The notes under the pieces were generated by a model. The model was not told the origin of the DNA and did not search any database. It saw nothing but the letters and a program-made list of their open reading frames with translations. Both the position numbers and the translations under genes were made by a program. 64,000 nt of DNA. Source: Streptomyces atratus. GTDB lineage: Bacteria > Actinomycetota > Actinomycetes > Streptomycetales > Streptomycetaceae. Positions 1 to 9,473 of the stretch are shown in pieces; positions within the stretch are counted from its first letter, which is position 1; the number at the start of each line of letters is the position of its first letter. The stretch lies in assembly GCF_014648655.1 (NCBI RefSeq), contig NZ_BMRN01000016.1:94168-158167 (forward strand). The letters are read 5' to 3'.

Positions 1-717
1 ATCAAGCTCGGCAACACCGTGGTCCCGGTGGGCGCCAGCGACCTGCAGATCGGGGTGGTCACACATCCGGGCGGCGGGGCGACCGTGGTCTCGCCTCCGG
101 GCGGCGCACTGGTCGCGGACTCCGCTCAGATCCCCGGCGGACTGCTCGGCCTGATGTGCCCCAGCGACATTCCCGTGATCACCGGCATCTGCAACCAGCT
201 GACCGACAACACCCTGAACCGGGTGACCGCCACCATCGAGTCGGTCAACAGCCCCCGCGATTTCCAGCTCCTCGCGGGAACCACCACCGGAAAACCGATC
301 ATCACGCTGCCGGTACGGATCCATCTGGAGAACCCGTTCCTCGGTAACTCGTGCTACATCGGATCCGCTTCCGACCCGATCCTGCTCCGCCCGCAGAACC
401 TGACACGCCCGGCCGTCAGCACCCAGAGGTTCGCCGGCGACGGCACCACCGAAGCGACCGGCCCCATGGGCCGGATCAGCCTTGTGGGTGCCAACCAGAC
501 CGACACGACGTACGCGGTCCCCGGGGCCAGTGGCTGTGGGCTGGGCCTGCTCAACTGGGCGGTGAACCTGAAGACCGGGCTGCCCTCGGCCTCGGGCAAC
601 AACAACGTGGTCCTCAACAACGCCCAGACGTATGTCGCGACGATCAACAACCCCGGCAGCGTCGCCCCCGACGCGGGCAAGCTGCTGTCGCAGTACTGGC
701 ACTCGGCGGCCCAGTAG
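1..717 (+). CDS. Secreted Streptomyces protein, 5' end cut off by the window
   Basis: The reading frame is open from the first base and ends in TAG at 717. The visible part is 238 codons, and the true start lies upstream, so the GTG at 19 is not a credible start. The sequence is rich in Gly, Thr, Asn and Val, has no membrane segment, and carries several Cys residues (near MCPSD, GICNQ, NSCYIG and SGCGLG) that could form disulfides. This is typical of exported actinobacterial proteins, but the export signal itself is not in the window. I do not recognise the domain. The gene converges on the DUF6801 gene at 1191-2690 and is followed by a strong hairpin terminator. Function is unknown. Confidence 0.8.
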   Translation: MKLGNTVVPVGASDLQIGVVTHPGGGATVVSPPGGALVADSAQIPGGLLGLMCPSDIPVITGICNQLTDNTLNRVTATIESVNSPRDFQLLAGTTTGKPIITLPVRIHLENPFLGNSCYIGSASDPILLRPQNLTRPAVSTQRFAGDGTTEATGPMGRISLVGANQTDTTYAVPGASGCGLGLLNWAVNLKTGLPSASGNNNVVLNNAQTYVATINNPGSVAPDAGKLLSQYWHSAAQ

Positions 718-737
718 CCACTGCCGTGCCCTGCCCG

Positions 738-787
738 ACGCCCCGGCGGGGCCACGCTCCTGTCTGGAGGTGGCCCCACCGGGGCGT
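738..787 (+). terminator. Strong intrinsic hairpin after the first secreted-protein gene
   Basis: Bases 738-755 pair with 770-787 with a single C/A mismatch. The stem continues through CTCC/GGAG after one bulged G and closes on a 5-base loop (761-765). It starts 21 bases after the stop codon at 717. No T-run follows, which is common for Streptomyces terminators. Confidence 0.75.
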
Positions 788-1190
788 GGAGACGTGTCGT
801 CGGACGGAGAAGGCTCTGCCGACGGCTCACACCCCTGCGGCCTCGCCGCCGCTCTCCGCTCCTGGAAGCGACTGGTCCGCCTCACCGCACAGGACATGGT
901 CCCGGACCATCCGACCGGGTCGGCAGCCCCCGGCCCAACCAGGATCGACGGACGAACCGCCCCTCAAGGGCGCAGGAGGACCTTGACGGAGCCGAGCCGG
1001 CGAACGCGCGGGCCGGCTGAGCCAGTGTGCTGCTCGGCAGAAGCACCCCCTGGCAGAAACCGGCACATTGGGCTCCGGGCCGCGGCTGGGGCGCAGCAGC
1101 CGACGACCGGGCGGGCCGTTCACGTCGGACAGGACACGCCTCCCGGGACCCGACGTGCCCCGGTCCGCGGGAGACGAACAGGGGAGGCGG
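788..1190. other. Convergent intergenic region without a supported gene
   Basis: This stretch separates two convergent genes. Open frames cross it on both strands, but none has a ribosome site or a recognisable protein. I see no further element beyond the terminator to its left. Confidence 0.5.
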
Positions 1191-2690
1191 TCACGAGTCC
1201 GTGCCGGGCATCTTCGGCATGGTCGGCGGGCAGAGGTTATTGGGCGAACTCGGAATACACGTCGTCCCCTGGTTCATGCTGATCAGGTTCCCGGGGCCCG
1301 AGATGGATGCCGTGAACAAGGCATCGAGGTCTTCGCCCCCCGTTCCGCAGCCGGCAAACGGCGGGATATCGACCTCCCCTTCCAGCAGGCCTCCGGAGTA
1401 GACATTGACATACTTCGCCCCACCATTGAGAACTACCTTGTACGGCGCGACGGTCCTGCAGTTGCCGCCCACGTCCAAGGGGGTTCCATTGACCTTCACG
1501 TCGTAGAGGCGCAGGGACTGCTTGAAATAGGCCGTGGAGAAGGCAATTCGCTGGGCGCCGGAACCAATATTTCCGGTGGAGATGGTCATCGGACCGTTCT
1601 CGAATGCCACCTTCGCGCTCACCGGCTGGAATCCGAACGTCAAAAAGGTCGATTCGGCATCCGGAAGCTTCAGATTTCCGAGCGAGTCGAGACGGGTGTA
1701 GGCACCGCCCTTGGCGCTGGCAGCACGATTCGACGTGTGTTTGATCGCCATGACGCTGATCAATGCCGGGGGGCGGGCGGGGTCGTTGATGATCATGGCC
1801 CCGTTCAGCTTGCGCACATTGGCGATCCCGACCGCATAGGCGCAACCGAAGGTTCCGCCCGTGGGCACGTCGGTCTCCCTGGTGGGATCGCCCGGAGGTG
1901 CCTGCGGCGCCTCGCTCCAGTCCATCTCCCCCGTAGCAGGCCCCACCGGGCACGGATCGGCGCCTTCGGCCGGAGTGTCCTCCTGCTCGACCACGATGCC
2001 TTCACCGGATTTCTCGCCCGAGCCGCCGTGCTCCGCCGTGCCGGGTGTCCCGGACGGTTCGGCATCCGGGCCGCCCGGCACCAGAACGGTCGCAAGGCGT
2101 CCGTCCTGCCCCTCCTCCGGCTCACACGTCAGTGTTGCCGAAGCCGCATCGCTCTCCTGGCCCGGTGCCGCCGCGGAGCGCAGTCCGACCGTCAACTCCC
2201 CTGCGGTGAACCGAACGTCACCCGGGGTACCCACCGTCACCGACGGGACTTCGCCCGAGTGGAGCAGCCTCACCGCACCGTCGGCCGGAAGCGGGGTGCC
2301 CGGAGCGCCGAGATCCGCCCACTGCGCCTGGACCGACTGATCGTTCTGCGCCACCTCCACCGTGAGCGTCGCCGTGCTGACCACCGCATCGGCACCGGTC
2401 GGGAGCAGCCCGTCGAGATCGGTCCGCGACAGCACCACGGCGACCGTCGCGGGCCCCGGCTGCACGGGCCGGCCGACCTCGCCCGTGGCCGGCACTTCCA
2501 CCGAGACCTCGACCGTGGCCGCCACGTCCCTGCCCTTCGGTCCGCAGTCGTACGCGAGGGTGACCGGCTTCGTGCCTTCGTCCGCGGCGGATCCGGGTCC
2601 GGACAGCAGCCCGGCAAGGAGCGTGACGCTCCCGATCGAGGCAAGCCGCACCGACCGCCTGCCGCCCCTCACGGGTGACTTCATGTTCAT
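1191..2690 (-). CDS. Secreted DUF6801-type protein
   Basis: 499 aa from the ATG at 2690, chosen because a GGTGGAGGA ribosome site lies about 11 bases upstream. An in-frame ATG two codons later and a further-upstream start at 2741 are alternatives. The N-terminus is a signal peptide: basic RGGRR, a hydrophobic stretch, then AxA before the mature protein. The mature part opens with LAYDCGPKG, which resembles the start of DUF6801 domains in Streptomyces exported proteins. A Pro/Glu/Gly-rich linker (roughly residues 215-270) leads to a C-terminal beta-rich domain with several Cys residues. Function is unknown. It is one of three secreted proteins in a row and may act in the cell envelope, which is inference. 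Confidence 0.75.
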   Translation of the reverse strand: MNMKSPVRGGRRSVRLASIGSVTLLAGLLSGPGSAADEGTKPVTLAYDCGPKGRDVAATVEVSVEVPATGEVGRPVQPGPATVAVVLSRTDLDGLLPTGADAVVSTATLTVEVAQNDQSVQAQWADLGAPGTPLPADGAVRLLHSGEVPSVTVGTPGDVRFTAGELTVGLRSAAAPGQESDAASATLTCEPEEGQDGRLATVLVPGGPDAEPSGTPGTAEHGGSGEKSGEGIVVEQEDTPAEGADPCPVGPATGEMDWSEAPQAPPGDPTRETDVPTGGTFGCAYAVGIANVRKLNGAMIINDPARPPALISVMAIKHTSNRAASAKGGAYTRLDSLGNLKLPDAESTFLTFGFQPVSAKVAFENGPMTISTGNIGSGAQRIAFSTAYFKQSLRLYDVKVNGTPLDVGGNCRTVAPYKVVLNGGAKYVNVYSGGLLEGEVDIPPFAGCGTGGEDLDALFTASISGPGNLISMNQGTTCIPSSPNNLCPPTMPKMPGTDS

Positions 2691-2828
2691 GTCGGCCCTG
2701 TCCTCCACCTCGTGCGTACTGCGACTGATCTGCTGCGGCACCGATCCCGACGGCGCCGGGAACGAGAAGGCCGGGCCGACGGCGGCAGCATCTGCTCGCG
2801 TCGGCCCGTACCCGTGCGCTGTCCGGTA

Positions 2829-3446
2829 CTACGGGGTGGTGATCACCGGCGCCGTGCCTGTCGATGTCACGGCCACGTGATACGAGGCGTTGAAGCTGGC
2901 CACATCACCGTTGTTGATGAGACCGAGGCAGCTGGCGTTGGACGCGACCAGATCGGCGCCCGAGCCGTCGATGACGAGGTCACCGGTGTTGTTCTGGTAG
3001 TGCCCATAGACCTTGCCCGTGAAGTCGGCGCTGCAGCCGATTCCGGAGATGTGGGCCGAGATGGAACTCACGGTGCCGTCAACCCAGTTCGAGTTGGACG
3101 CGTTCGGCTGAACGACGTTGATCAGCCATGGCTTCGTCTTCATCGTGACATCGAAGGGGATTCCACCGACTGTGCAGTTGGTGAAGATGATGTCGTTGAT
3201 GCTGCCGATGCTGTTGCCGGTGGAGCTCGACGCCTGGAGGACTCCGGCCGTCACATCGGAGGACTCACACTCCAATGACGCAAGCGGCACTTCCAGCGTC
3301 GGGAAGTCTGCGTGCGCGGTGTAGGCCCCCGACGGCGTGACCGTCCACGTCGTCGCGGTACCGGCCGAGGCCGTCGACACCGTCATTCCGATGGCCGCAC
3401 CGAGGGCGGCGGTTACAACTGCGGCTCTGCGTGCAAGGGTGTTCAC
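2829..3446 (-). CDS. Small secreted protein of unknown function
   Basis: 205 aa from the GTG at 3446. An AAGGGA ribosome site about 9 bases upstream favours this start over the longer frame that begins at 3530. Residues 1-29 are a clear signal peptide (MNTLARR, a hydrophobic core, then a TASAG cleavage region). The mature protein is rich in Ser, Thr, Gly and Asn and has four or five Cys residues (in LECESS, TNCTVG, GIGCSAD and ASCLG), which suggests disulfides outside the cell. The domain is not recognised. It lies upstream of the DUF6801 gene on the same strand, separated by about 140 bases, so the two may be transcribed together. Confidence 0.75.
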   Translation of the reverse strand: MNTLARRAAVVTAALGAAIGMTVSTASAGTATTWTVTPSGAYTAHADFPTLEVPLASLECESSDVTAGVLQASSSTGNSIGSINDIIFTNCTVGGIPFDVTMKTKPWLINVVQPNASNSNWVDGTVSSISAHISGIGCSADFTGKVYGHYQNNTGDLVIDGSGADLVASNASCLGLINNGDVASFNASYHVAVTSTGTAPVITTP

Positions 3447-4218
3447 GGATCCGTATCCCTTCAGGATGTGCGACCCGGCACCGGAGCTCGCCTCCGGCCG
3501 GATTCGGCGGAGCTCCCAGGGCGGAGTCACAGGACAGAGAGTGGCAGTCCGACCCGACCGACTGCGCGACCACTTGCGTTCGGCGAAGACGCTACGGGCG
3601 AGTAATGTTGCTCCGCAACACTCGGGACGAAGAATCTCCGAAAGCGCACTCGCCGGGCAATAACTTGTTCCGGGGCGAGTACGGGCTCATGGATTCTTAT
3701 CCAGAAGTGAGTGGTTCCGGCCCCGCGGTGGCGCGGCTCGCGTCGGCCGCATCGACCGGTCGAGGACCGATCGTCCCAGCAACTCCCCACGTCACAACCC
3801 CCGCTGCAAGACGGCGCCAGTCCCGACCGGCACGCTGTGCGGCCACCGGGCGGTGGCCCTTGACTTCGCCGAACCTGCGCAGTCGAATTACCACCGGAAT
3901 ACCGATCGCGACTTGCTTCCTATTACAGGTGACGACCGTACAAGGATTCCCCGGCGCTCCGGGAATTTTCTGTCACCTTGCGCCGAACCTGATTGCGGAC
4001 CCGCTCCGGCCGCCGGAACTCCGGCCGTCCCGTGGCACGTGCGGCCCGGACCCGGCACGGTAATACGTGCCCCTTGCATCTCGTGCTGTCACGACTGTGT
4101 CCACGCGCCCCTGCTTGGACTATCTTCAGCAGCCCACGTTGGTACGCACCTGACGGCTTGGGAGCGCTCCTCCCACTACCCACCCCCCATCGGGCGCCGG
4201 AGAGCAAGGGATGCAGGC
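3447..4218. other. Divergent intergenic region upstream of the PucR-type gene
   Basis: About 770 bases lie between the secreted-protein gene and the PucR-type regulator. No reading frame here looks like a protein. A small imperfect hairpin lies near 3599-3623 (GTTGC, three bases, GCAAC, with GAGT/ACTC flanks). The promoters of both flanking genes should lie here, but I cannot place them with confidence. Confidence 0.4.
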
Positions 4219-5433
4219 ATGCCGGGAGTTGTACAGCCCTCGGACCTCGGAGAACCACTGGGACCGCTGCCGCAGGAGTTCGCCGCGATCGTGCGGCCCG
4301 AACTCCCCAGCCTGATCAAGGAGATCGGGCTGGAGGTGACGCGCGCCTACCCCGAGTATGCGCGACTGCTCGACGGTCCCTACGGCCAGGGCATCCGGGT
4401 CGGCGTGGAGCAGAGCATCTCCGTCTTCGTGGACCAGGTAGCCGAGCCGGCCGCTCCCTCCCCCCTGCGCGACGAGATGTGCCGCAGGTTCGGCAGGTTC
4501 GAGGCGTACGAGGGGCGCAGCCTGGACCAGTTGCAGGGCGCGTACCGACTGGGCGCCCGAATCGCGCTGCGCCGGGCCAAGAAGGTGGGGCGGCGCTACA
4601 ACCTCTCCCCCACGATGATGCTCACCTTCGCCGACGCCCTCTTCTCGTACGTCGATGAGCTCGAAGCACTGTCCCGCGAGGGCTACTTGGAGGTCCGCGC
4701 GGCCTCCGGCGACCACACGGACACCCTTCGGCGGCGTCTGTTGCATCTGGTACTCGCGGGCCGGCCCGTGCCCCGTACCGCCATCGCCGAACTCTGTGAG
4801 CAGACCGGCTGGGTACTGCCCGAGGAGGTGACTCTCGTTGCGGTGCGCCACTCGGCGGACCTCGGGCGGCTCGGCGCCGACCGCGACGTCCTCGTCGACT
4901 TCACCGACCCACAGCCTCACTTACTGATCCCGGGACCGTTCGACGAGATGCGAAGACGCATGCTCGATCACGCGCTCCCGGGTGCCCGCGCCGCAATCGG
5001 CCTGACCGTTCCCACCGCCCTCGCCCCGGACTCGATCCGCTGGGCCCGTCGTGTGCTCGAACTCGTCGACGCAGGCGTCATCGACGACGCACCCGTCATC
5101 CTCTGCGAGGACCACCTCATCACCCTGTGGCTCCTCTCCGACCCGGTCCTGCTGGACCAGCTCGCACGGCGTGAACTCGCCCCGATGGCCGGCATCAGCG
5201 CCAATCGGCGCGAGCGGCTGACCGAGACATTGCGGATCTGGCTCGACACCCGTGGCACCGCCGCCCAGATGGGCGAGCTGCTCGACGTTCACCCGCAGAC
5301 CGTCCGCTACCGGATGCGCAATCTGGAGTCCATCTTCGGCGAGCAACTCGTCGACCCCGAGTCCCGGTTCTCGACCGAGGCCGTGCTCCGCGCAATGCGG
5401 CTGCGTACCCGCAACGACGACACACCACTCTGA
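4219..5433 (+). CDS. PucR-type transcriptional regulator
   Basis: 404 aa. I start at the ATG at 4219 because AAGGG lies just upstream and similarity to regulators begins there; the open frame to 3853 has no ribosome site. The first ~170 residues are a helical sensor-like region with a run of Arg/Lys near residue 120. The middle (~180-330) resembles the GGDEF-like/CdaR region of PucR proteins. The C-terminus (~340-385) is the HTH_30 domain, seen as TRGTAAQMGELLDVHPQTVR followed by YRMRNLESIFG. Streptomyces has many such regulators and the ligand cannot be read from sequence. No adjacent gene on the same strand is an obvious target. Confidence 0.85.
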   Translation: MPGVVQPSDLGEPLGPLPQEFAAIVRPELPSLIKEIGLEVTRAYPEYARLLDGPYGQGIRVGVEQSISVFVDQVAEPAAPSPLRDEMCRRFGRFEAYEGRSLDQLQGAYRLGARIALRRAKKVGRRYNLSPTMMLTFADALFSYVDELEALSREGYLEVRAASGDHTDTLRRRLLHLVLAGRPVPRTAIAELCEQTGWVLPEEVTLVAVRHSADLGRLGADRDVLVDFTDPQPHLLIPGPFDEMRRRMLDHALPGARAAIGLTVPTALAPDSIRWARRVLELVDAGVIDDAPVILCEDHLITLWLLSDPVLLDQLARRELAPMAGISANRRERLTETLRIWLDTRGTAAQMGELLDVHPQTVRYRMRNLESIFGEQLVDPESRFSTEAVLRAMRLRTRNDDTPL

Positions 5434-5652
5434 CCGGCGCAGCGCGGATCCCGACCCGAGCACGTTCCTCACGCGGAGTCAACTTACTGACGCGTAAGGG
5501 GAAATAGCCGGTCACTCCCAAACGGTTGCCACACGGAGACGTTCTCAACGAGAAACCCGGAAGTGCGTCCCGTACATATGGAGAAGTCGGCCGCCCACCC
5601 GACGGCCTCACCGAGAACCGCCTCCTGGCCAACCATCCGAGAGGGACCCCCC

Positions 5653-5916
5653 ATGACCGCCTCGCACCTCCTCGTCCCCGTGCCGATCCCGGACCGGGTC
5701 GCCGCGCTGATCGGGTCCTGCATCCCGCCGCACATCGTGGAGGCGGAGTTCGATGCCGAATGCGCAGCGCGCGAGGTGCGCAGGTTCCGCGGCCCACGGC
5801 TCTGCGCCGAGGACCAGGCCGACCGCGAGCAGGCACTCGCCGAGCTGGCCCGCGCCAACAAGATCCTCGCCGCCCACCACCCCCGGCTGCCGGTGCGCCC
5901 CGGCAGCTCCTGGTGA
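5653..5916 (+). CDS. Small hypothetical protein
   Basis: 87 aa from the ATG at 5653, preceded by GAGGG 6 bases away. It has no signal peptide or membrane segment. It is Arg/Glu/Ala-rich, with a helical middle (residues ~45-75). It contains two Cys residues. The stop at 5916 is only about 20 bases before the acyl-CoA dehydrogenase remnant in another frame, so this may be a small gene fused by deletion to an unrelated tail, or an original N-terminus now out of frame. I do not recognise it as an acyl-CoA dehydrogenase N-terminus. Confidence 0.45.
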   Translation: MTASHLLVPVPIPDRVAALIGSCIPPHIVEAEFDAECAAREVRRFRGPRLCAEDQADREQALAELARANKILAAHHPRLPVRPGSSW

Positions 5917-5935
5917 GCCGCCCGCACCTCCCCCA

Positions 5936-6349
5936 CTCCGCGCCGAGATCCGCACCGAGATCGAGGCCGTACGGCTGCTGATCCGGCAGGCCGCGTGGAT
6001 GGCCCGCAACGACCGGACCTTCGACGCGGGCCAGGGCTCCATGCCCAAGCTGTGCGCGGGCGAACTCTCCGTGTCCGCAACCGAGAAGGCCATCCAGATC
6101 CTGGGCGGCGCCGGGTACAGCAGGGAGCACCCCCTCGAGCGGATGTACCGCGACGCCGAGATCTGCACGATCTTCGAGGGGACGAGCGAGATCCAGCGGC
6201 TGGTGATCGCGCGGGCGATCTCCGGGCGCCACATCCGCCGATCACTCCTGCGCGGATGCAGGGCGCGCCCCGGCATCTCCGGCCGCTCGCGCCCCTTGTT
6301 GCCGCATCCGGGTCACCGCCCGGATTGGGATCGCCAGCGGCCGGCGTGA
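5936..6349 (+). pseudogene. C-terminal remnant of an acyl-CoA dehydrogenase
   Basis: The frame reads as the last ~100 residues of an acyl-CoA dehydrogenase: a helix with EIEAVRLLIRQAAWMA, then KAIQILGGAGYSRE, RMYRDAEICTIFEGTSEIQR and LVIARAIS. These are the well-conserved FAD/tetramer-interface and substrate-pocket segments of the family. The N-terminal and middle domains (about 280 residues) are absent. The frame then runs past the normal family end into unrelated sequence up to 6349. There is no start codon or ribosome site of its own. It is a 5'-deleted relic. Confidence 0.7.
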
Positions 6350-6485
6350 GAATGTCGGGCGGTGGCGGCGATTGCGATGCGGTCGACTCGTCCGGGGCGG
6401 ACCTCAGCACCTCCGGGTCCGTGCCGGGCAAGGCCGCCGACGTCATTGATCCACCGTCCGCCGACACACCTCATGGGGGAACGCC

Positions 6486-7313
6486 ATGCCCGCCGACCCG
6501 CGCCCGTCCGTCCTCTTCGTCACCGACCTCGCCTACGAGGCCCGCGGTCGCCGCTACTGCGACGAGGACATCTTTCTGACGTCGCGGCTGCGCGAGGAAT
6601 TCGATGTCGCGCTCTGCCACCCCCGGGACGCCGCCGCGCTGCTCGACGGTTTCGACGCGGCCGTCGTACGCAACAGCGGTCCGGTGCTGCACTACCAGGA
6701 GGCGTACGAAGCGTTCCGCGCGCGGGCGCGGGAGCTGGGCGTACACGTCTACAACCCGCTGCACGGCCGCGGGGACATGGCGGGCAAGCAGTATCTGGTC
6801 GATCTGAGCCGGGCCGGATATCCGGTGATCCCCACGGTGGGCCGGGCGGCGGATCTGGGGCTGCTGCCCGCGGCCGCGGAGTATGTGGTCAAGCCGAAGC
6901 TGGGGGCGGACTCCGTCGGGCTGCGGTTCATACGGGAGGCCGCTCTGCCGGAGAGCGCGGACGGCACGCTGCTCGTCCAGCCGCGGATCGACTTCCGTTA
7001 CGAGGTGTCGTTCTACTTCATCGACCGCGACTTCCAGTACGCGCTGTACGCACCGCATCCGGAGCAGCGGTGGGTACTGGAGCCGTACGAGCCGAGCGCG
7101 GCGGATCTGGAGTTCGCCCGGAGTTTCGTGGAGTGGAACAGTCTCGACCATGGCATCCAGCGGGTCGACGCCTGCCGGACCGCGGCGGGCGAGCTGCTGC
7201 TCGTCGAGCTGGAGGACCTCAATCCGTATCTCTCGCTGGACCGGGTGGCGGAGCCGGTGCGGGAGGCGTTCGTGACCCGTATGAAGGCTTCCGTGCGGGA
7301 TCTGCTGACCTGA
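6486..7313 (+). CDS. ATP-grasp domain protein (RimK/glutathione synthetase-like)
   Basis: 275 aa from the ATG at 6486, with GGGGGA 5 bases upstream. The N-terminal ~100 residues form a Rossmann-like preATP-grasp half. The ATP-grasp fold follows: GDMAGKQYLVDL near residue 98, EYVVKPKLGADSVG near 137 (ATP-binding Lys and Gly-rich loop), and the metal-binding ELEDLNPYLSL near 243, which matches the E-x-N element. The family joins a carboxylate to an amine or thiol through an acyl phosphate. The substrate is not apparent. The downstream exporter gene begins 58 bases later, after a short hairpin, so the enzyme's product might be exported, but this is only a neighbour-based guess. Confidence 0.75.
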   Translation: MPADPRPSVLFVTDLAYEARGRRYCDEDIFLTSRLREEFDVALCHPRDAAALLDGFDAAVVRNSGPVLHYQEAYEAFRARARELGVHVYNPLHGRGDMAGKQYLVDLSRAGYPVIPTVGRAADLGLLPAAAEYVVKPKLGADSVGLRFIREAALPESADGTLLVQPRIDFRYEVSFYFIDRDFQYALYAPHPEQRWVLEPYEPSAADLEFARSFVEWNSLDHGIQRVDACRTAAGELLLVELEDLNPYLSLDRVAEPVREAFVTRMKASVRDLLT

Positions 7314-7325
7314 CACCACGTCCGG

Positions 7326-7349
7326 CCGTCCCCCACATGCGGGGGACGG
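7326..7349 (+). terminator. Short perfect hairpin between the ATP-grasp and exporter genes
   Basis: A 10-bp perfect stem (CCGTCCCCC and its complement, with outer C-G pairs) closes on a 6-base loop, ACATGC. It sits 12 bases after the ATP-grasp stop and 22 bases before the exporter GTG. It could be a terminator, an attenuator or a processing site that lowers expression of the exporter relative to the upstream gene. Confidence 0.5.
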
Positions 7350-7371
7350 GGGCCGGTGTGAGGGTGCAAGC

Positions 7372-9447
7372 GTGACCACTGCCAGCGAGACCGCCCCCGC
7401 CGCGCAGAGTGCCGCCGCGCCACCCGTACTCGATCCGCGCCGCAGGAACATCGTCTTCGTAACGATCGTGCTGGGGCTCCTGCTGGCCGCCCTGGACCAG
7501 ACGATCGTCGGCACCGCACTGCCGACGATCGTCTCGGATCTCGGCGGCGCCGCGCACATGTCCTGGGTGGTCACCGCGTATCTGCTCGCCGAGACGGTGG
7601 CGACGGTCCTGGTCGGCAAGTTCGGCGACCTGTTCGGCCGGAAGATCATCTTCCAGCTGTCGGCGATCATCTTCATCACCGGTTCGTTCCTGTGCGGCCT
7701 CGCGACCGACATGACGCTGCTGATCATCTGGCGCGGCCTGCAGGGCATCGGCGCGGGCGGGCTGATGGTCACCTCGATGGCGCTGATCGCCGATGTGATC
7801 CCCTTGCGCGAGCGCGGCAAGTACCAGGGTGCGCTGGGGGCGGTCTTCGGAGTGTCGACGGTGATCGGGCCGCTGCTGGGCGGGCTCTTCACCGACCATC
7901 TGAGCTGGCGCTGGGCGTTCTACGTCAATGTGCCGATCGCGATCGTGGTGGTCATCGCCGCCGCCCGGACGATCCCGTCGGTGAAGGCCGCCGGGCGGCC
8001 CGTGATCGACTATTCGGGCATCGCGATGGTCACGGTCGGCGCGAGCGCACTGATCCTGGCGACCAGCTGGGGCGGCAATGAGTACGCATGGGGATCGCCC
8101 GTCGTCATCGGTCTCTTCGCGGGCGGCGCCGTGGCACTGGCGCTCTTCTGCCTCGTGGAATTCCGGGCCCGGGAACCCATGCTGCCGATGCGGCTGTTCC
8201 AAAATCCGGTGTTCACCGTCTGCTCGATCCTGAGCTTCATCGTGGGCTTCGCGATGCTCGGCGCAATGATCTTCCTGCCGACGTATCTGCAGTACGTCGA
8301 CGGCGATTCGGCGACCCTGTCGGGTGTGCGGACACTGCCCATGGTCATCGGGCTGCTCGTCGCCTCGATCTTCAGCGGCAATGTGGTCTCCAGGACGGGC
8401 CAGTACCGGATCTTCCCCATCGTGGGCTCGCTGATCATGACGGTCGGGCTGTTTCTGCTCTCCCGGATGGGCCCGGACAGCGGAGTGTGGCTGGAATCGC
8501 TCTACATGCTGGTGCTCGGGGTCGGCATCGGCCTGTGCATGCAGGTGCTCACGATCGCGGTGCAGAACACGGTCGACTACCCGGACCTGGGTACGGCGAC
8601 ATCGGGCGTGACGTTCTTCCGTACGCTCGGCAGCTCCTTCGGTACGGCGGTCTTCGGCACGATCTACGCCAATGCGCTGAAGCCGAATCTGACCGACGGC
8701 ATCGCGGCGGCGGCCCGGGCGGGCGGCGACCCCGCGGTGCTGGCGAAGGCCGCGCAGAGCCCGCAGGGGCTGCACGGTCTGCCCGCCGCACAGTCCGCAC
8801 CACTGGCCCAGGCATACGCCGACACACTGCACACCGTGTTCCTGTGGACGGTGCCGGTCGCGGTCCTGGGGTTCGTCGTGGCGCTCTTCCTGAAGCAGGT
8901 GAAGCTGCGCGACACGGCGCGGGTCGGCTCGACGGACATGGGCGAGGGGTTCGCCCAGCCCGGCGCCGGCGACTCGGCCAAGCTCCTGGAATTCTCCGTG
9001 GCCAAGATCCTGCACGGAGCGGGTGGGGACACCGCACGGCGGATCGTCGCGGAGTCGGACACCCGGCTGGACATGGCAGGGGCCTGGGCGGTGATGCAGG
9101 TCGAGCTGTTCACCCGGATGGTCGGCCATGCGGGCCTGAACCTGATCGCGGCCCGGCACCGGGTTCCGCCGGAGGTGCTGGTGCCGGTCTTCGACCGGAT
9201 GATCGAGGAGGGCTTTCTCACCGGCGACGGTCATCTGTTCATGCATACGGCCGCCGGGAGCCGGGAGGCCGCGGCGATCAACGACGCGTGGGCGCGGTGG
9301 CTCAATGAGCGCCTGGACGAGAGCGGGGCACGCCCGGACGACCGGCAACTGCGGGCGGCGGTGGATGTGATCGCCAAGCGGTTGCTGGCGGAGGACCTGA
9401 CGCAGGAGCTCTCGCCGAAGAAGCCACGGGTGACGGCCGCCATCTGA
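7372..9447 (+). CDS. MFS multidrug exporter (EmrB/QacA, DHA2 type) with a C-terminal winged-helix-like extension
   Basis: 691 aa from the GTG at 7372. Residues ~20-520 are a 14-helix DHA2 transporter: LDQTIVGTALPTI in helix 1, motif A as GKFGDLFGRK, and a motif C-like GVSTVIGPLLGG in helix 5. These are proton-driven exporters of hydrophobic or cationic compounds in the cytoplasmic membrane. The last ~160 residues are soluble. They contain helices and a region, PPEVLVPVFDRMIEEGFL, that reads like a MarR-type winged helix, followed by a charged tail. Family members usually end near 480-550 aa, so the extension is notable. Similar fused exporters exist in Streptomyces, to my recollection. The substrate is unknown. 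Confidence 0.85.
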   Translation: MTTASETAPAAQSAAAPPVLDPRRRNIVFVTIVLGLLLAALDQTIVGTALPTIVSDLGGAAHMSWVVTAYLLAETVATVLVGKFGDLFGRKIIFQLSAIIFITGSFLCGLATDMTLLIIWRGLQGIGAGGLMVTSMALIADVIPLRERGKYQGALGAVFGVSTVIGPLLGGLFTDHLSWRWAFYVNVPIAIVVVIAAARTIPSVKAAGRPVIDYSGIAMVTVGASALILATSWGGNEYAWGSPVVIGLFAGGAVALALFCLVEFRAREPMLPMRLFQNPVFTVCSILSFIVGFAMLGAMIFLPTYLQYVDGDSATLSGVRTLPMVIGLLVASIFSGNVVSRTGQYRIFPIVGSLIMTVGLFLLSRMGPDSGVWLESLYMLVLGVGIGLCMQVLTIAVQNTVDYPDLGTATSGVTFFRTLGSSFGTAVFGTIYANALKPNLTDGIAAAARAGGDPAVLAKAAQSPQGLHGLPAAQSAPLAQAYADTLHTVFLWTVPVAVLGFVVALFLKQVKLRDTARVGSTDMGEGFAQPGAGDSAKLLEFSVAKILHGAGGDTARRIVAESDTRLDMAGAWAVMQVELFTRMVGHAGLNLIAARHRVPPEVLVPVFDRMIEEGFLTGDGHLFMHTAAGSREAAAINDAWARWLNERLDESGARPDDRQLRAAVDVIAKRLLAEDLTQELSPKKPRVTAAI

Positions 9448-9473
9448 ACCGGCGCGGTCGCCGCTCGGCCGGG

